From: Enterovibrio norvegicus DSM 15893
GTDB lineage: Bacteria > Pseudomonadota > Gammaproteobacteria > Enterobacterales > Vibrionaceae
Reading direction: 5' to 3'
Assembly: GCF_900115495.1 (NCBI RefSeq)
Contig: NZ_FOWR01000029.1
Location: 1 to 38,818, forward strand
Length of the DNA stretch: 38,818 nt
Translations under genes and position numbers: made by a program
Shown: piece by piece, positions 26,131 through 34,920 of the stretch
Numbering within the stretch: position 1 is the stretch's first letter
How the letters are laid out: each line of letters begins with the position of its first letter
The notes under the pieces: model-generated
The model's input: only the letters and a program-made list of their open reading frames with translations
Told to the model about the DNA's origin: nothing
Database searches by the model: none

Positions 26131-27372
26131 ATGGCACTCTCTACAGAAAATTTGTCTCAACAGATCCTCGAATTCAAAGCTGCCCTTAAGCAACAAAGTC
26201 CCGACTACAAAGCAAGATTTGAATCCGTAACCGACGCGATGAAAGCTGAAATTGCGCGCATCAAACAGGAAGAATCTGAAGGTTCTGCCATTCCTCAATT
26301 TGAGTATTCGGACATTGCAGCATCGGGGTTTAATGACGAGCAAAGAGCACGTGTTCATCGCGCTGGGTGCTGCATTGTACATAATGCGTTACCGCGTGAT
26401 GAGGTATCCGCTCACAATGAAAATCTGTCTAAATACATCATTGATAATGGCTATTACGACCACAAATCCACAGTAGAAGATAACTACTTCAGTCAGCTTA
26501 AATCGGACAAGCCCCAGATCTTCGGGATCTATTGGTCTCAAGCACAGGTATGGGCAAGGCAGCATCAGAATATGGCGACACTGCGCCGTCATCTGAATCA
26601 CCTTTGGCAGTGGCAAGATCCCCGTAGCGGCAAAGCTTACTTCAACCCCGACCTTGAATCGAGTTACGCGGATCGCGTGCGCCGTCGTGAACCGGGCGAT
26701 GCCACATTGGGCCTGTCACCGCATGTTGATTCAGGCTCCATTGAACGCTGGATTGAGCCTCACTACCGCGATGTCTACCATGAAGTGTTCCATGGTGATT
26801 GGACAAAATATCAAGCATTTGACGGGCGGAGTCGCGTTGATGTAGAGGAGTTTCCTTCCCCTGCCGTGTGCAGTGTCTTCCGTACGTTTCAAGGTTGGGT
26901 CGCACTCACACAGCAAGGAAAAGGCGATGGCACATTACAAACCGTCCCTTCCACCTTAGCCATGCCTTTTATGCTGCTTCGTGCCATACAAGATGATGTT
27001 GAAGAGGAAGACCTATGTGGTGCCGCGCCGGGACGCGCACTGACGGTCTACAAAGAATGGCACCCATTGCTGCTTGAAGGGCTGGTTTCCATTCCGAAAA
27101 TGCAGCCGGGTGATACCGTGTGGTGGCATCCAGACACCATTCACGCAGTGGAGGACAAGCATAACGGTGACGGCTACAGCAATGTGCTGTTTATCGGCGC
27201 GGCACCAGATTGCGAAAAGAACCGTGCGTTTCTCGCCAAGCAACGTCCCACCTTTTTAAATGGGGACAGTTGCCCTGATTTCGCCGCTGAAAACCATGAG
27301 CGCAACTATGAAGGCCGCGCAACCGAAGCTGACTTGTCGCCACTCGGGCGTCAACAGATGGGGTTTGAATAA
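26131..27372 (+). CDS. DUF1479 (YbiU-family) putative Fe(II)-dependent dioxygenase
   Basis: The 413-residue protein aligns with E. coli YbiU. DUF1479 proteins have a double-stranded beta-helix fold related to Fe(II)/2-oxoglutarate oxygenases. Candidate iron ligands are His198 and Asp200 (SPHVDSG) with a distal histidine, 333 or 338, in WWHPDTIHAV. No reaction is firmly known for YbiU. The ATG at 26131 has GAAAGGAAAGA upstream and matches the family N-terminus; the frame is open 27 codons further left but lacks support. It is divergent from the LacI-ABC importer operon, suggesting it acts on the imported compound or a product of it. A terminator follows. Confidence 0.88.
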   Translation: MALSTENLSQQILEFKAALKQQSPDYKARFESVTDAMKAEIARIKQEESEGSAIPQFEYSDIAASGFNDEQRARVHRAGCCIVHNALPRDEVSAHNENLSKYIIDNGYYDHKSTVEDNYFSQLKSDKPQIFGIYWSQAQVWARQHQNMATLRRHLNHLWQWQDPRSGKAYFNPDLESSYADRVRRREPGDATLGLSPHVDSGSIERWIEPHYRDVYHEVFHGDWTKYQAFDGRSRVDVEEFPSPAVCSVFRTFQGWVALTQQGKGDGTLQTVPSTLAMPFMLLRAIQDDVEEEDLCGAAPGRALTVYKEWHPLLLEGLVSIPKMQPGDTVWWHPDTIHAVEDKHNGDGYSNVLFIGAAPDCEKNRAFLAKQRPTFLNGDSCPDFAAENHERNYEGRATEADLSPLGRQQMGFE

Positions 27373-27407
27373 GACGCGAGAAAGCGCGCAATTACATGAG
27401 GAAAAAC

Positions 27408-27429
27408 AAAAGCGCCATTTGGCGCTTTT
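27408..27429. terminator. Bidirectional terminator after the DUF1479 gene
   Basis: AAAAGCGCC pairs with GGCGCTTTT across ATTT, between convergent genes. Confidence 0.88.
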
Positions 27430-27448
27430 TATGTTTTTGTAGAGAGCG

Positions 27449-28102
27449 TTAGAACGACCACCAGCTTCGGTTGCTTTCTAACGCTTCGCGGCAACTACTG
27501 AGTTGCCCGCCGTATTTTTTCGCTTGTCGTTCAACTTTGCGTGCAACCTGCATCACCTTCGGTTTCGCCTTGTAAGAACCGCGTTTATACCCACCGCGAC
27601 CTTCATGGTATGCCAAGTATTGGTTATACGGATCCCACTTAGAAATACCCAATTGACGTTGTGTTTCCGTGGTGTACCAACCAATGAACTGCATCGCATC
27701 CCCAAAGTCTGTTCGCGATCCTCCATTTCGGGTCGCTTTTTGATAATCAGACCAGGCTGGATCTTGTGCTTGCGCGTAGCCATACGCGCTGCTGATCCTT
27801 CCCCACGGGATCACCCAAAGGACATAATCTCGCGGTGGCACAGCATCGTGCACGTAAGAGCTCTCTTGTTTGACGAACGCCATCGCCACATGAATAGGCG
27901 TTCCCCATTCTTCCTGCATGTCGACGGCATCTTCATACCAGCCATCGTATTCACGAAAAATACTGCAAATGTTATCTGGGTTCTTGGGGGGCGGCGTCGC
28001 ACACCCCGTCAGCAACAACACGCCGATTAACGCAAGCCAACGTCGAGAAATACGGCAAGATGAAAGGCGCTGCGATAAAAGACTGAATAATGAAAATTGC
28101 AT
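27449..28102 (-). CDS. SLT-fold lipoprotein (lytic-transglycosylase-like)
   Basis: A 217-residue lipoprotein, with lipobox LLTGC (Cys34 from the chosen ATG at 28102, which has AAGGA upstream). The signal is unusually long at its basic end. The body resembles the SLT lysozyme-like fold: AMAFVKQESSY carries the likely catalytic glutamate, then SAYGYAQAQDPAW stands where the GLMQ motif lies, and YNQYLAYHEGRGGYKRGSY resembles the NIxAY..GxGGY region. It would cut glycan strands at the outer membrane if active. Catalysis is unproven. It lies between gshA and the DUF1479 gene on the leftward strand. Confidence 0.75.
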   Translation of the reverse strand: MQFSLFSLLSQRLSSCRISRRWLALIGVLLLTGCATPPPKNPDNICSIFREYDGWYEDAVDMQEEWGTPIHVAMAFVKQESSYVHDAVPPRDYVLWVIPWGRISSAYGYAQAQDPAWSDYQKATRNGGSRTDFGDAMQFIGWYTTETQRQLGISKWDPYNQYLAYHEGRGGYKRGSYKAKPKVMQVARKVERQAKKYGGQLSSCREALESNRSWWSF

Positions 28103-28153
28103 GGGTGTCCTTATCTCCACTCTTTTGCTCATTGCGGAAAAATGCACATAAAA

Positions 28154-28181
28154 AAACAGGCAGGGTGAGACCTGCCTGTTT
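28154..28181 (-). terminator. gshA terminator
   Basis: The minus strand has AAACAGGCAGG pairing with CCTGCCTGTTT across a 6-nt loop, followed by a T-run. Confidence 0.9.
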
Positions 28182-28257
28182 CTCTACCTCGTTTTTTTTC
28201 GCGCCGCCGAATCACGTGAGGGCGGGCGTTACAACAAGGTGTAAAACGTGTATCTCA

Positions 28258-29844
28258 CTATATCGATACACTATCACCAAAGTACTCAGCCAGATACTGA
28301 TCAAGGCTCACACTGTCGCCCTGCTCAACCTCTTGCTGACGCTTTAAGCTGGCAATGGCTTCTTCGCGGAATTGTGCGTCAGAAAATTCAGTGTAGTTGC
28401 CACCCGCAAAGCGCTCAGCATTTTCAGCAGCTATCGCAAGGCCCACTTTACCAATGCTTTCTTGAGCGAGGATATCGTTGAGCAAACGCGCCGAGAGTGT
28501 TTTCTCCGGCTGATCAAACCATGTCACTAACTCTTTGCACACTGCTTGATACTTGTCACCACCATTGGCTTGATCCATCACAACCGCAAGCTTCGCAAGA
28601 TCGTCAAAGACGCGACGTCCCCACTCTGCTTGTGTGAGCTGTTCACCGTCACAACCGATCTTAAGGGTGAGACCCGGCTTACGCCCTTCCATCACCACTT
28701 TGTCCCAATTGTCATGCCAGCATTCAAGTTCGCAATCTGTCATCAAAGAGGAATCAGACAACGCACACCATGTGACGAACAGATCAAGGAAATACACTTG
28801 GGTTTCATCAATCCCGGTGGGGCTGAATGGGTTCACGTCTAACGAGCGAACCTCAATGTATTCAACGCCGCCACGCTCCAGTGCATCAGACGGTTTCTCG
28901 CCACTTTTCGCAACGCGTTTAGGACGAATAGGTGCGTAAAGTTCGTTTTCAATCTGAAGCACATTTGCATTCAATTGACGGTAGCCCGACGCATCTTTTA
29001 CACCGATTTTTGCAAACGCAGCCGACGGTGTACGGATAGCGTCACGAACACCTTCAAGGTACTTTTCTAGGCCATCAAAACCAATTTTCAGCACGCTTTG
29101 GGCACTGTTGGTGTACCCCAAGTCGCTCAAACGCAATGAAGTTGCGTAGGGCAAATAATAGGTCCCTTCACCCACCTTCTTGAAATCCAGCGCCGTGTCG
29201 GTGTTTTTAATGAATGAACCACATAACGCAGGTGATGCACCAAACAGATAAGGGATCATCCAACCGAAGCGGTAGTAATTTCGGATCACACCGAAGTAGG
29301 CGTCAGACACGGACTCTTGTCGTGCATACGGTGTTTGATCGCCAAACAACTGCTGCCAAAAACTCTGCGGAAATGAAAAATTGAAATGCACACCGGAAAT
29401 CACCTGCATCACACTGCCGTAGCGGTGCTTCAAGCCTTGGCGATAAAGGGTTTTCATACGACCCACATTTGACGAACCATATTGCGCCAACGTGATGTCA
29501 TCTTCTTTGGCAACATAACATGGCATGGAGAGAGGCCACAGCGACTCCCCCTCTAGCTCACGGTAGGTAAAACGATGAATATCGTCTAATTGCATCAACG
29601 TTTCAGAGACGGAATAACTCACAGGCGTGATGAACTCCAGCAGAGATTCTGCAAAGTCCGTCGTGATCCATTTATGGGTTAGCGCAGAGCCAAGCGCCTT
29701 TGGATGGGCCTCAGAAGAAAGCGTGCCTTCCGATGTAATACGCAAAGCTTCGCGCTCTACACCGCGGCCCATTCCTTTTAGCGCTTCTGGATGTTCAGCC
29801 AGCGCCGCCAACCGTTGTGAAAAACTAGTCAAGGCTGTACTCAT
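28258..29844 (-). CDS. gshA: Glutamate-cysteine ligase
   Basis: GshA joins glutamate and cysteine in the first and rate-limiting step of glutathione synthesis, using ATP. The 528 residues are close to the 518 of E. coli GshA and keep the group 1 landmarks [38 protein letters not shown], and [17 protein letters not shown]. The ATG has a weak ribosome site. In E. coli it stands between luxS and yqaA; here an M16 peptidase separates it from yqaA and no luxS is seen. Confidence 0.97.
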   Translation of the reverse strand: MSTALTSFSQRLAALAEHPEALKGMGRGVEREALRITSEGTLSSEAHPKALGSALTHKWITTDFAESLLEFITPVSYSVSETLMQLDDIHRFTYRELEGESLWPLSMPCYVAKEDDITLAQYGSSNVGRMKTLYRQGLKHRYGSVMQVISGVHFNFSFPQSFWQQLFGDQTPYARQESVSDAYFGVIRNYYRFGWMIPYLFGASPALCGSFIKNTDTALDFKKVGEGTYYLPYATSLRLSDLGYTNSAQSVLKIGFDGLEKYLEGVRDAIRTPSAAFAKIGVKDASGYRQLNANVLQIENELYAPIRPKRVAKSGEKPSDALERGGVEYIEVRSLDVNPFSPTGIDETQVYFLDLFVTWCALSDSSLMTDCELECWHDNWDKVVMEGRKPGLTLKIGCDGEQLTQAEWGRRVFDDLAKLAVVMDQANGGDKYQAVCKELVTWFDQPEKTLSARLLNDILAQESIGKVGLAIAAENAERFAGGNYTEFSDAQFREEAIASLKRQQEVEQGDSVSLDQYLAEYFGDSVSI

Positions 29845-29944
29845 TTATATTAGTAAACTGTTAAGATGGCTAAGCATAATCACTCTGAAACGCAAAAGCC
29901 ATATCACTGTTTTTAGGGTTTGCTCAACTAACGATAAAAGTCGC

Positions 29945-32821
29945 TCAATTCTCAATCACTAAACGTTTTATCGGTAATCCCAATGTCGATAAGCTTGGTG
30001 TCAACACGTCCGCATCGCCCACGATAATGATCTGATAATCCTCAGGCTGGAACCAGTTATTTGCCAAGGCATTCAATTCATTTTTGGAGACAGACCCAAT
30101 AATCGCTTTTTGCTTTGCTTTGTAATCTGCCGCCAGGCGATGACGCATGATCGTAGCAATAAGACCGGCCTTATCCCTTGGCGTTTCATAGCTCAGTGCA
30201 TCTTTTTGACCCACCGCCAAACGCAGAAAAGCCAGTTCGTCATCCGTGATGCCGTTTTCCGCCATTTGGCGCAATTCTTTCTGCATTTCTTTCACGGTGT
30301 CGAGTGTGCTGTTCGCGCGTACTTGGGCTTGATAGACAATGCGACCTGCGTCTTTTCCGCCAACCACGTACCCACTTGCCCCATAAGTGTAGCCTTTGTC
30401 CTCACGAAGGTTGAGGTTTAAGCGAGAGTTAAAATTACCGGCCAAATTGAAGTTCGCGAGCTGTGTTCGGAACATGTCACCCGTGGCATCAAAAGGCATC
30501 GCATGACGCACCATCTGCACAACACTTTGTGGCGCACCCGGCTTGTCCACCAGCCAAATTTGCGATTGCTCGTAAGTATTTAACTCTGCTTTCGCCGGTG
30601 CTTTTGCTTCAGCGCCCTGCCAGCGATTCAACCCTTGGGTTGCGGATAACAGACCAGCTTTGTCGATATCACCCACCACAATTAAGCGCGCATTATTAGG
30701 CGTGTAGTTTTCCGCGTAAAACGCCTTCACATCTTCGAGCGTTAAGCTGTTCAATGTTTTAAAGGTGCCTTCTGATGGAAGTGCATGCCATTCGTCTTTG
30801 AACAACACCTCGCGCCTCGCCTGACTGGCCTGCCATTGCGGCGTTTGATGACTAAATCGAATGCCTTCCAAGGTTTGTTTTTTCAAGCGGTCGAAATCGT
30901 CTTGATTGAGCGCTGGATTGAAAAGAACATCACCGGCTATCAGCAAGGTTTCGCGAAGGTGCTTCGTCAATGATGACACGCTCACTGTCGTGCCATTCAG
31001 TGATGCATCGATACTGATGCTTGAGCCCAACCGGTCAAGTTTGGCGGCAATTTCTTCACTGGTTTGTGTTTTACTGCCTTCAGCGATCAGATCCGCGGTG
31101 AGCGATGCCAGACCGTTCTTCCCTTCAGGTGCCATCAAACTACCAGCAGGAAGAATAAGGTGCAGTGCGACCGTCGGTGTTTCTGTCGATTCTGCGCCAC
31201 TGACTTCAATGCCATTGCCTAATTTACTGTGATAAAGCGTGGGTACATTCACGCTAACGGCACCGTTTGGTGAAGGCGCGACACTGCGATCAAAGGTTTC
31301 TGGGGTTTGCCGTTGAGCCGTTTCAACCAACCCTTTGTCGTCAGCACGCTCTTTGTCATTAGTACTATCTTTGTCATCAAGGCCGCGGGACATCGCACGT
31401 TTAGCAGTGAAGTTTTGTGGTTCAGCTTCTAACGCAACGTGGCCATCTGGCACCACTGACACATTCACCGATGGCTTTTTCCATACAAAGGTATCGAAAA
31501 CATTTTCGACATCTTTGGTTGTCACCGCATCCAATGATTCAAGCCAAGAGGCCAAACGGTCTGGCTCACCATAGAAGGTTTCATTGGACGCCAGCTGTGC
31601 CACTTTGCCGTGCACACTTTGCAAACCAAACACCGCACCGGCTTCAGCGCTACCTTTCACTTGGTCGAGGTCATCTTCTTTGATGCCTCGCGCTTTGAAT
31701 GCATCCAGCACCTTGAGTACATCTTTACGAACTTGAGTGAGGTCTTGCCCTCGGTTCGCCAATACATAAAGCTGGAAGTTACATGAAAGCTCCGCGCAAT
31801 CTTGATAAGCACTGGCGCTCAGTACTTTACCTGACTTCACAAGATCTTGATAAAGCAGGCTGTTTCTTCCCTGTCCTAATACAGAAGCAAGCATATCGAG
31901 TGCTTGTCGAGATTCAGCTGTTGGATCCAAGGTTGGCCAACTCATCAACAACATGGGTTGCTGAATACGATCTTCCAGTGTCACGAAACGATCGCTGTCG
32001 ATCGTCACTGGCCATTTGTCAGCCTTCGCCACGTCCGGCCCACGAGGAATATCACCGAAGTACTTTTCAACCCATTCAAGGGTTTGTTTAGCGTCGATAT
32101 CGCCGCCAATCGTCAAGGTAGCGTTATTTGGTCCATACCATCGCAAAAAGAAGGCTTTTAGGTCATTCACATCGACACGGTTAAGGTCTTCGATATAACC
32201 AATGGTTGGCCAACTGTAGGGGTGTTCCGGTGGATACAGCGCCGCCGCTAGCGTTTCTTGCACGCGACCATAAGGACGGTTATCGACATTTTGTGCGCGC
32301 TCATTCTTCACGGTATCACGCTGAATTTCGAACTTACGTTGAGAGACAGCTTCAAGCAAAAAGCCCATGCGATCAGATTCGAGCCACAGCATTTTCTCTA
32401 GCTCATTAGCGGGCACGGTTTCGTAGTAATTGGTTCTATCACGGTTGGTGGTGCCATTGACGCTACCGCCCGATTCCGTCACATACTTGAAGTGCTGTTG
32501 GTCACCAACATGCTTCGACCCTTGAAACATCATGTGTTCAAAGAAATGCGCAAAGCCTGATTTGCCCGGCACTTCTCGTGCCGAACCGACGTGATAGGTC
32601 ACATCAACATGCACCAAAGGATCGGAGGTATCCGGGTGCAAAACAACGGTTAACCCGTTTTGTAGTTGGTATTTCTGGTAAGGAATAGAAGGCGCATCAT
32701 TTTGCGCATTCTTTTGTTCGATGAAGGTAACGCCTTCCGGCAAAGAAGCATTCGGTACGGCTTGGTTCAAGCCGCACCCAGACAACCCCAATAGGGCTGC
32801 CGTCAGGATAAAATAACGCAC
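29945..32821 (-). CDS. Two-domain M16 family zinc peptidase lipoprotein
   Basis: A 958-residue lipoprotein (lipobox LSGC, Cys16). The N-terminal M16 domain carries the inverted zinc motif HFFEH (His92, Glu95, His96) and NERAQNVDNRPYG, the region of the third ligand. The C-terminal half (from about residue 530) repeats the M16 fold without the zinc motif, as is usual in pitrilysin-like proteins. A charged low-complexity linker (about 470-510, rich in Asp and Lys) joins the halves. It would degrade peptides in the periplasm. The start is a GTG with AAAGGAT upstream. It lies between gshA and yqaA; I recall M16 peptidases at a similar place in V. cholerae. Substrate unknown. Confidence 0.9.
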   Translation of the reverse strand: MRYFILTAALLGLSGCGLNQAVPNASLPEGVTFIEQKNAQNDAPSIPYQKYQLQNGLTVVLHPDTSDPLVHVDVTYHVGSAREVPGKSGFAHFFEHMMFQGSKHVGDQQHFKYVTESGGSVNGTTNRDRTNYYETVPANELEKMLWLESDRMGFLLEAVSQRKFEIQRDTVKNERAQNVDNRPYGRVQETLAAALYPPEHPYSWPTIGYIEDLNRVDVNDLKAFFLRWYGPNNATLTIGGDIDAKQTLEWVEKYFGDIPRGPDVAKADKWPVTIDSDRFVTLEDRIQQPMLLMSWPTLDPTAESRQALDMLASVLGQGRNSLLYQDLVKSGKVLSASAYQDCAELSCNFQLYVLANRGQDLTQVRKDVLKVLDAFKARGIKEDDLDQVKGSAEAGAVFGLQSVHGKVAQLASNETFYGEPDRLASWLESLDAVTTKDVENVFDTFVWKKPSVNVSVVPDGHVALEAEPQNFTAKRAMSRGLDDKDSTNDKERADDKGLVETAQRQTPETFDRSVAPSPNGAVSVNVPTLYHSKLGNGIEVSGAESTETPTVALHLILPAGSLMAPEGKNGLASLTADLIAEGSKTQTSEEIAAKLDRLGSSISIDASLNGTTVSVSSLTKHLRETLLIAGDVLFNPALNQDDFDRLKKQTLEGIRFSHQTPQWQASQARREVLFKDEWHALPSEGTFKTLNSLTLEDVKAFYAENYTPNNARLIVVGDIDKAGLLSATQGLNRWQGAEAKAPAKAELNTYEQSQIWLVDKPGAPQSVVQMVRHAMPFDATGDMFRTQLANFNLAGNFNSRLNLNLREDKGYTYGASGYVVGGKDAGRIVYQAQVRANSTLDTVKEMQKELRQMAENGITDDELAFLRLAVGQKDALSYETPRDKAGLIATIMRHRLAADYKAKQKAIIGSVSKNELNALANNWFQPEDYQIIIVGDADVLTPSLSTLGLPIKRLVIEN

Positions 32822-32844
32822 ACACTATCCTTTCAACATATCAT

Positions 32845-33282
32845 TCAGAGAAACAGTAAACCGCGAGTCACGAGGGCAAGTACGACATACCTGAGGGCTT
32901 TGCCAAGTGCGATCAAAATCCAGCACCAGCGTTGCTTTAACCTCAGCCATCCAGCAGCCAAACATAAGGGATCACCGATAACAGGCAGCCAGCTTAGCAA
33001 TAAGGTCCAATACCCGTAGCGCTGAAGCCAGCTAATGGCTCTTTGACCGTGTTTTTGCTCTTGGGTTCGCGCAGGAAGAAAACGACCAATCCAATAGTTG
33101 GTCATGCCGCCAAGCGTATTGCCCAAGGTGGCGACCAAAACGAGCACGGCAATGCTATAACTGCTCTCTTTGAGCAGAAGGATGAGGTTCGCCTCTGATC
33201 CTCCGGGAAGTAAGGTGGCACTGAGAAAACCAGTAGAAAACAACACCCATAGCGCCGAGTCACCGCTAAGCCAATCCAACAT
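32845..33282 (-). CDS. yqaA: YqaA family membrane protein (VTT/DedA-like)
   Basis: A 145-residue membrane protein with about three to four helices. It belongs to the YqaA branch of the VTT (formerly SNARE-associated) DedA-like family: ATLLPGGSEANL, LGNTLGGMTNYWIGRF and the conserved WLPVIGDPLCLAAGWLR. The family is thought to move lipids across membranes, but YqaA has no proven role. Its start lies inside the end of yqaB (17-bp overlap), so translation is coupled. yqaB-yqaA linkage next to gshA is also the E. coli order. Confidence 0.9.
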   Translation of the reverse strand: MLDWLSGDSALWVLFSTGFLSATLLPGGSEANLILLLKESSYSIAVLVLVATLGNTLGGMTNYWIGRFLPARTQEQKHGQRAISWLQRYGYWTLLLSWLPVIGDPLCLAAGWLRLKQRWCWILIALGKALRYVVLALVTRGLLFL

Positions 33283-33853
33283 CTGTCACCCGAACATCAA
33301 TGACATCCATGCCAGCGGCTTTTGCGGCATCAAATCCAAATACCGCATCTTCAAACACTAAACACTTTTCTGGTTCGACACCCAATAGCGCTGCACAGCG
33401 CAAAAAGGTATCAGGGGCTGGCTTGTGTGCGCCAACTTGGTCAGCCCCCACAACGTGATCGAACAAATCGAGTATGCCGGCCTTTTCCATCATGCGAGAA
33501 GCAAGCTCTGTCAGCGTGCCTGTACCCACTGCCATGGGTTTCTTTCCCGCAAAGTGACGGGCGACGTCCGTAAACGGCAAAATGGTGAGATGATTTTCTA
33601 ACAGAGACGAAAAGCACTGTGTTTTATGATCGGCTAAAACCTGCGCATCAATATCGAGGTTGAGTTGCTCAATCAAAGAACGCGCCGTCAGAATCGTCGG
33701 GCTACCACCGCGGGTGTGATACCACGTCTCCGACACCGTAAAACCAAAATCAGCGGCTGTTTGTTGCCAAGCAGCATAATGACCCGGCATGGAATCCAAC
33801 AGGGTTCCATCAAGATCAAAAATTAATCCTTCATAGCCGTCATACCGACTCAT
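33266..33853 (-). CDS. yqaB: Beta-phosphoglucomutase / fructose-1-phosphate phosphatase-like HAD protein YqaB
   Basis: A 195-residue HAD hydrolase with a small helical cap. The nucleophile motif FDLDGTLLDS (Asp13, Asp15), VGTGT (motif II), KPAPDTFLRCA and FEDAVFGFDAAKAAGMD (motif IV) are all present. E. coli YqaB dephosphorylates fructose-1-phosphate and other sugar phosphates. The gene overlaps the upstream oxidoreductase by 4 bp (ATGA) and the downstream yqaA by 17 bp. Confidence 0.92.
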   Translation of the reverse strand: MSRYDGYEGLIFDLDGTLLDSMPGHYAAWQQTAADFGFTVSETWYHTRGGSPTILTARSLIEQLNLDIDAQVLADHKTQCFSSLLENHLTILPFTDVARHFAGKKPMAVGTGTLTELASRMMEKAGILDLFDHVVGADQVGAHKPAPDTFLRCAALLGVEPEKCLVFEDAVFGFDAAKAAGMDVIDVRVTDVGLA

Positions 33854-34785
33854 TCAGGCATCTCCAATAAAAGTTTTCCGCGAGTGCGGCCAGTTTGAAT
33901 ATCAATATGGGCTTGCACGCCCTCTTCAAGGGGATATGTTTTAGCAACTTCAACGCGTACTGCGCCATCATTCACCAAAGACAATAATGCATTTAGCTGC
34001 TCAGGTTTAGGAACAACAAGCATACCTTTAGCTTCAATACCTAGGGGTTTAGCAGCATCAATAATACGATCAGCCGTGATAGTTGGTACCGTTACGACAC
34101 GGCCATTTTTCGCAACACAAGTCAGCGCAGCCTCTCCAACATCTCCACCTACAAGGTCAATTAATACATTGATATTGTTGACCTGTTCGTGAAGTTCGGA
34201 AGCCGTGTAATCTAACGCTGTCGCCCCTAGAGCGCTCACAAAAGCCGAATTCACTGTTGAGCAGCTTGCATACACATTGGCACCTTTCGCTTTTGCCAAT
34301 TGAATAGCGATATGCCCAACGCCGCCAGCACCTGCCAATATGAGCACTGTCTCGCCAGCCTGAAGCCCTGCAAGTTCCAATGCCTGCCACGCCGTCAAAC
34401 CCGCAACAGGTAACGAAACTGCAGCCTCAAACGATACGTCATCTGGAATACGTGACAGAGCACTCACATCAGCGCACAAATACTGCCCATACCCGCCACC
34501 TTCAACAATACGCCCTGCAACGCGATCGCCTGCTTTGTATTCACCAACATCGTTCACCACAACCCCTGCTGCATCAAAACCCGGCACCCAAGGCAACATA
34601 TCTTTTATTTTCTCCGCGCCCCACCCTAGGCCTGCGCGTGTTTTTGCATCCACAGGGTTTACGCCAGCAAACGCCACTTTAATGAGAACTTGCCCATCTT
34701 GAGGCTCTGGCATTGCAGTCTGTTGGAGTTTTAACGTTTCAGGTCCGCCGAATGCGGTGATGGCGAGTTGGAGATTATGAGGCAT
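33850..34785 (-). CDS. NADP-dependent MDR-family oxidoreductase (zinc-independent quinone-reductase-like)
   Basis: A 311-residue medium-chain dehydrogenase/reductase. The N-terminal catalytic domain has VAFAGVNPVDAKTR and the GFDAAGVV segment; the Rossmann domain has AGAGGVGHIAIQLAKAKGA. No structural-zinc cysteine cluster is present, so it resembles quinone oxidoreductases. It likely uses NADPH to reduce enones or quinones; substrate unknown. Its stop overlaps the yqaB ATG in ATGA, forming a three-gene unit with yqaB and yqaA. E. coli lacks it at this spot. Confidence 0.87.
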   Translation of the reverse strand: MPHNLQLAITAFGGPETLKLQQTAMPEPQDGQVLIKVAFAGVNPVDAKTRAGLGWGAEKIKDMLPWVPGFDAAGVVVNDVGEYKAGDRVAGRIVEGGGYGQYLCADVSALSRIPDDVSFEAAVSLPVAGLTAWQALELAGLQAGETVLILAGAGGVGHIAIQLAKAKGANVYASCSTVNSAFVSALGATALDYTASELHEQVNNINVLIDLVGGDVGEAALTCVAKNGRVVTVPTITADRIIDAAKPLGIEAKGMLVVPKPEQLNALLSLVNDGAVRVEVAKTYPLEEGVQAHIDIQTGRTRGKLLLEMPE

Positions 34786-34831
34786 ATGTCGTCCTTAATG
34801 CGTGTGATGTCCTTTGCTCAGTTTCAATAAA

Positions 34832-34862
34832 AAAGGCGGAAGACACAATGCCTTCCGCCTTT
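34832..34862 (-). terminator. oadGAB terminator
   Basis: The minus strand has AAAGGCGGAAG pairing with CTTCCGCCTTT across a 9-nt loop, followed by a T-run. Confidence 0.9.
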
Positions 34863-34920
34863 ATTTCATCAGTTTGTCGTATTGCTTGGTTGAGAGGGGT
34901 AACCCTGCGCTAAACGCGCT

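Noticed and set aside
27503-28030. 175-codon plus-strand frame
   Set aside because: Antisense to the SLT lipoprotein, with no independent support.
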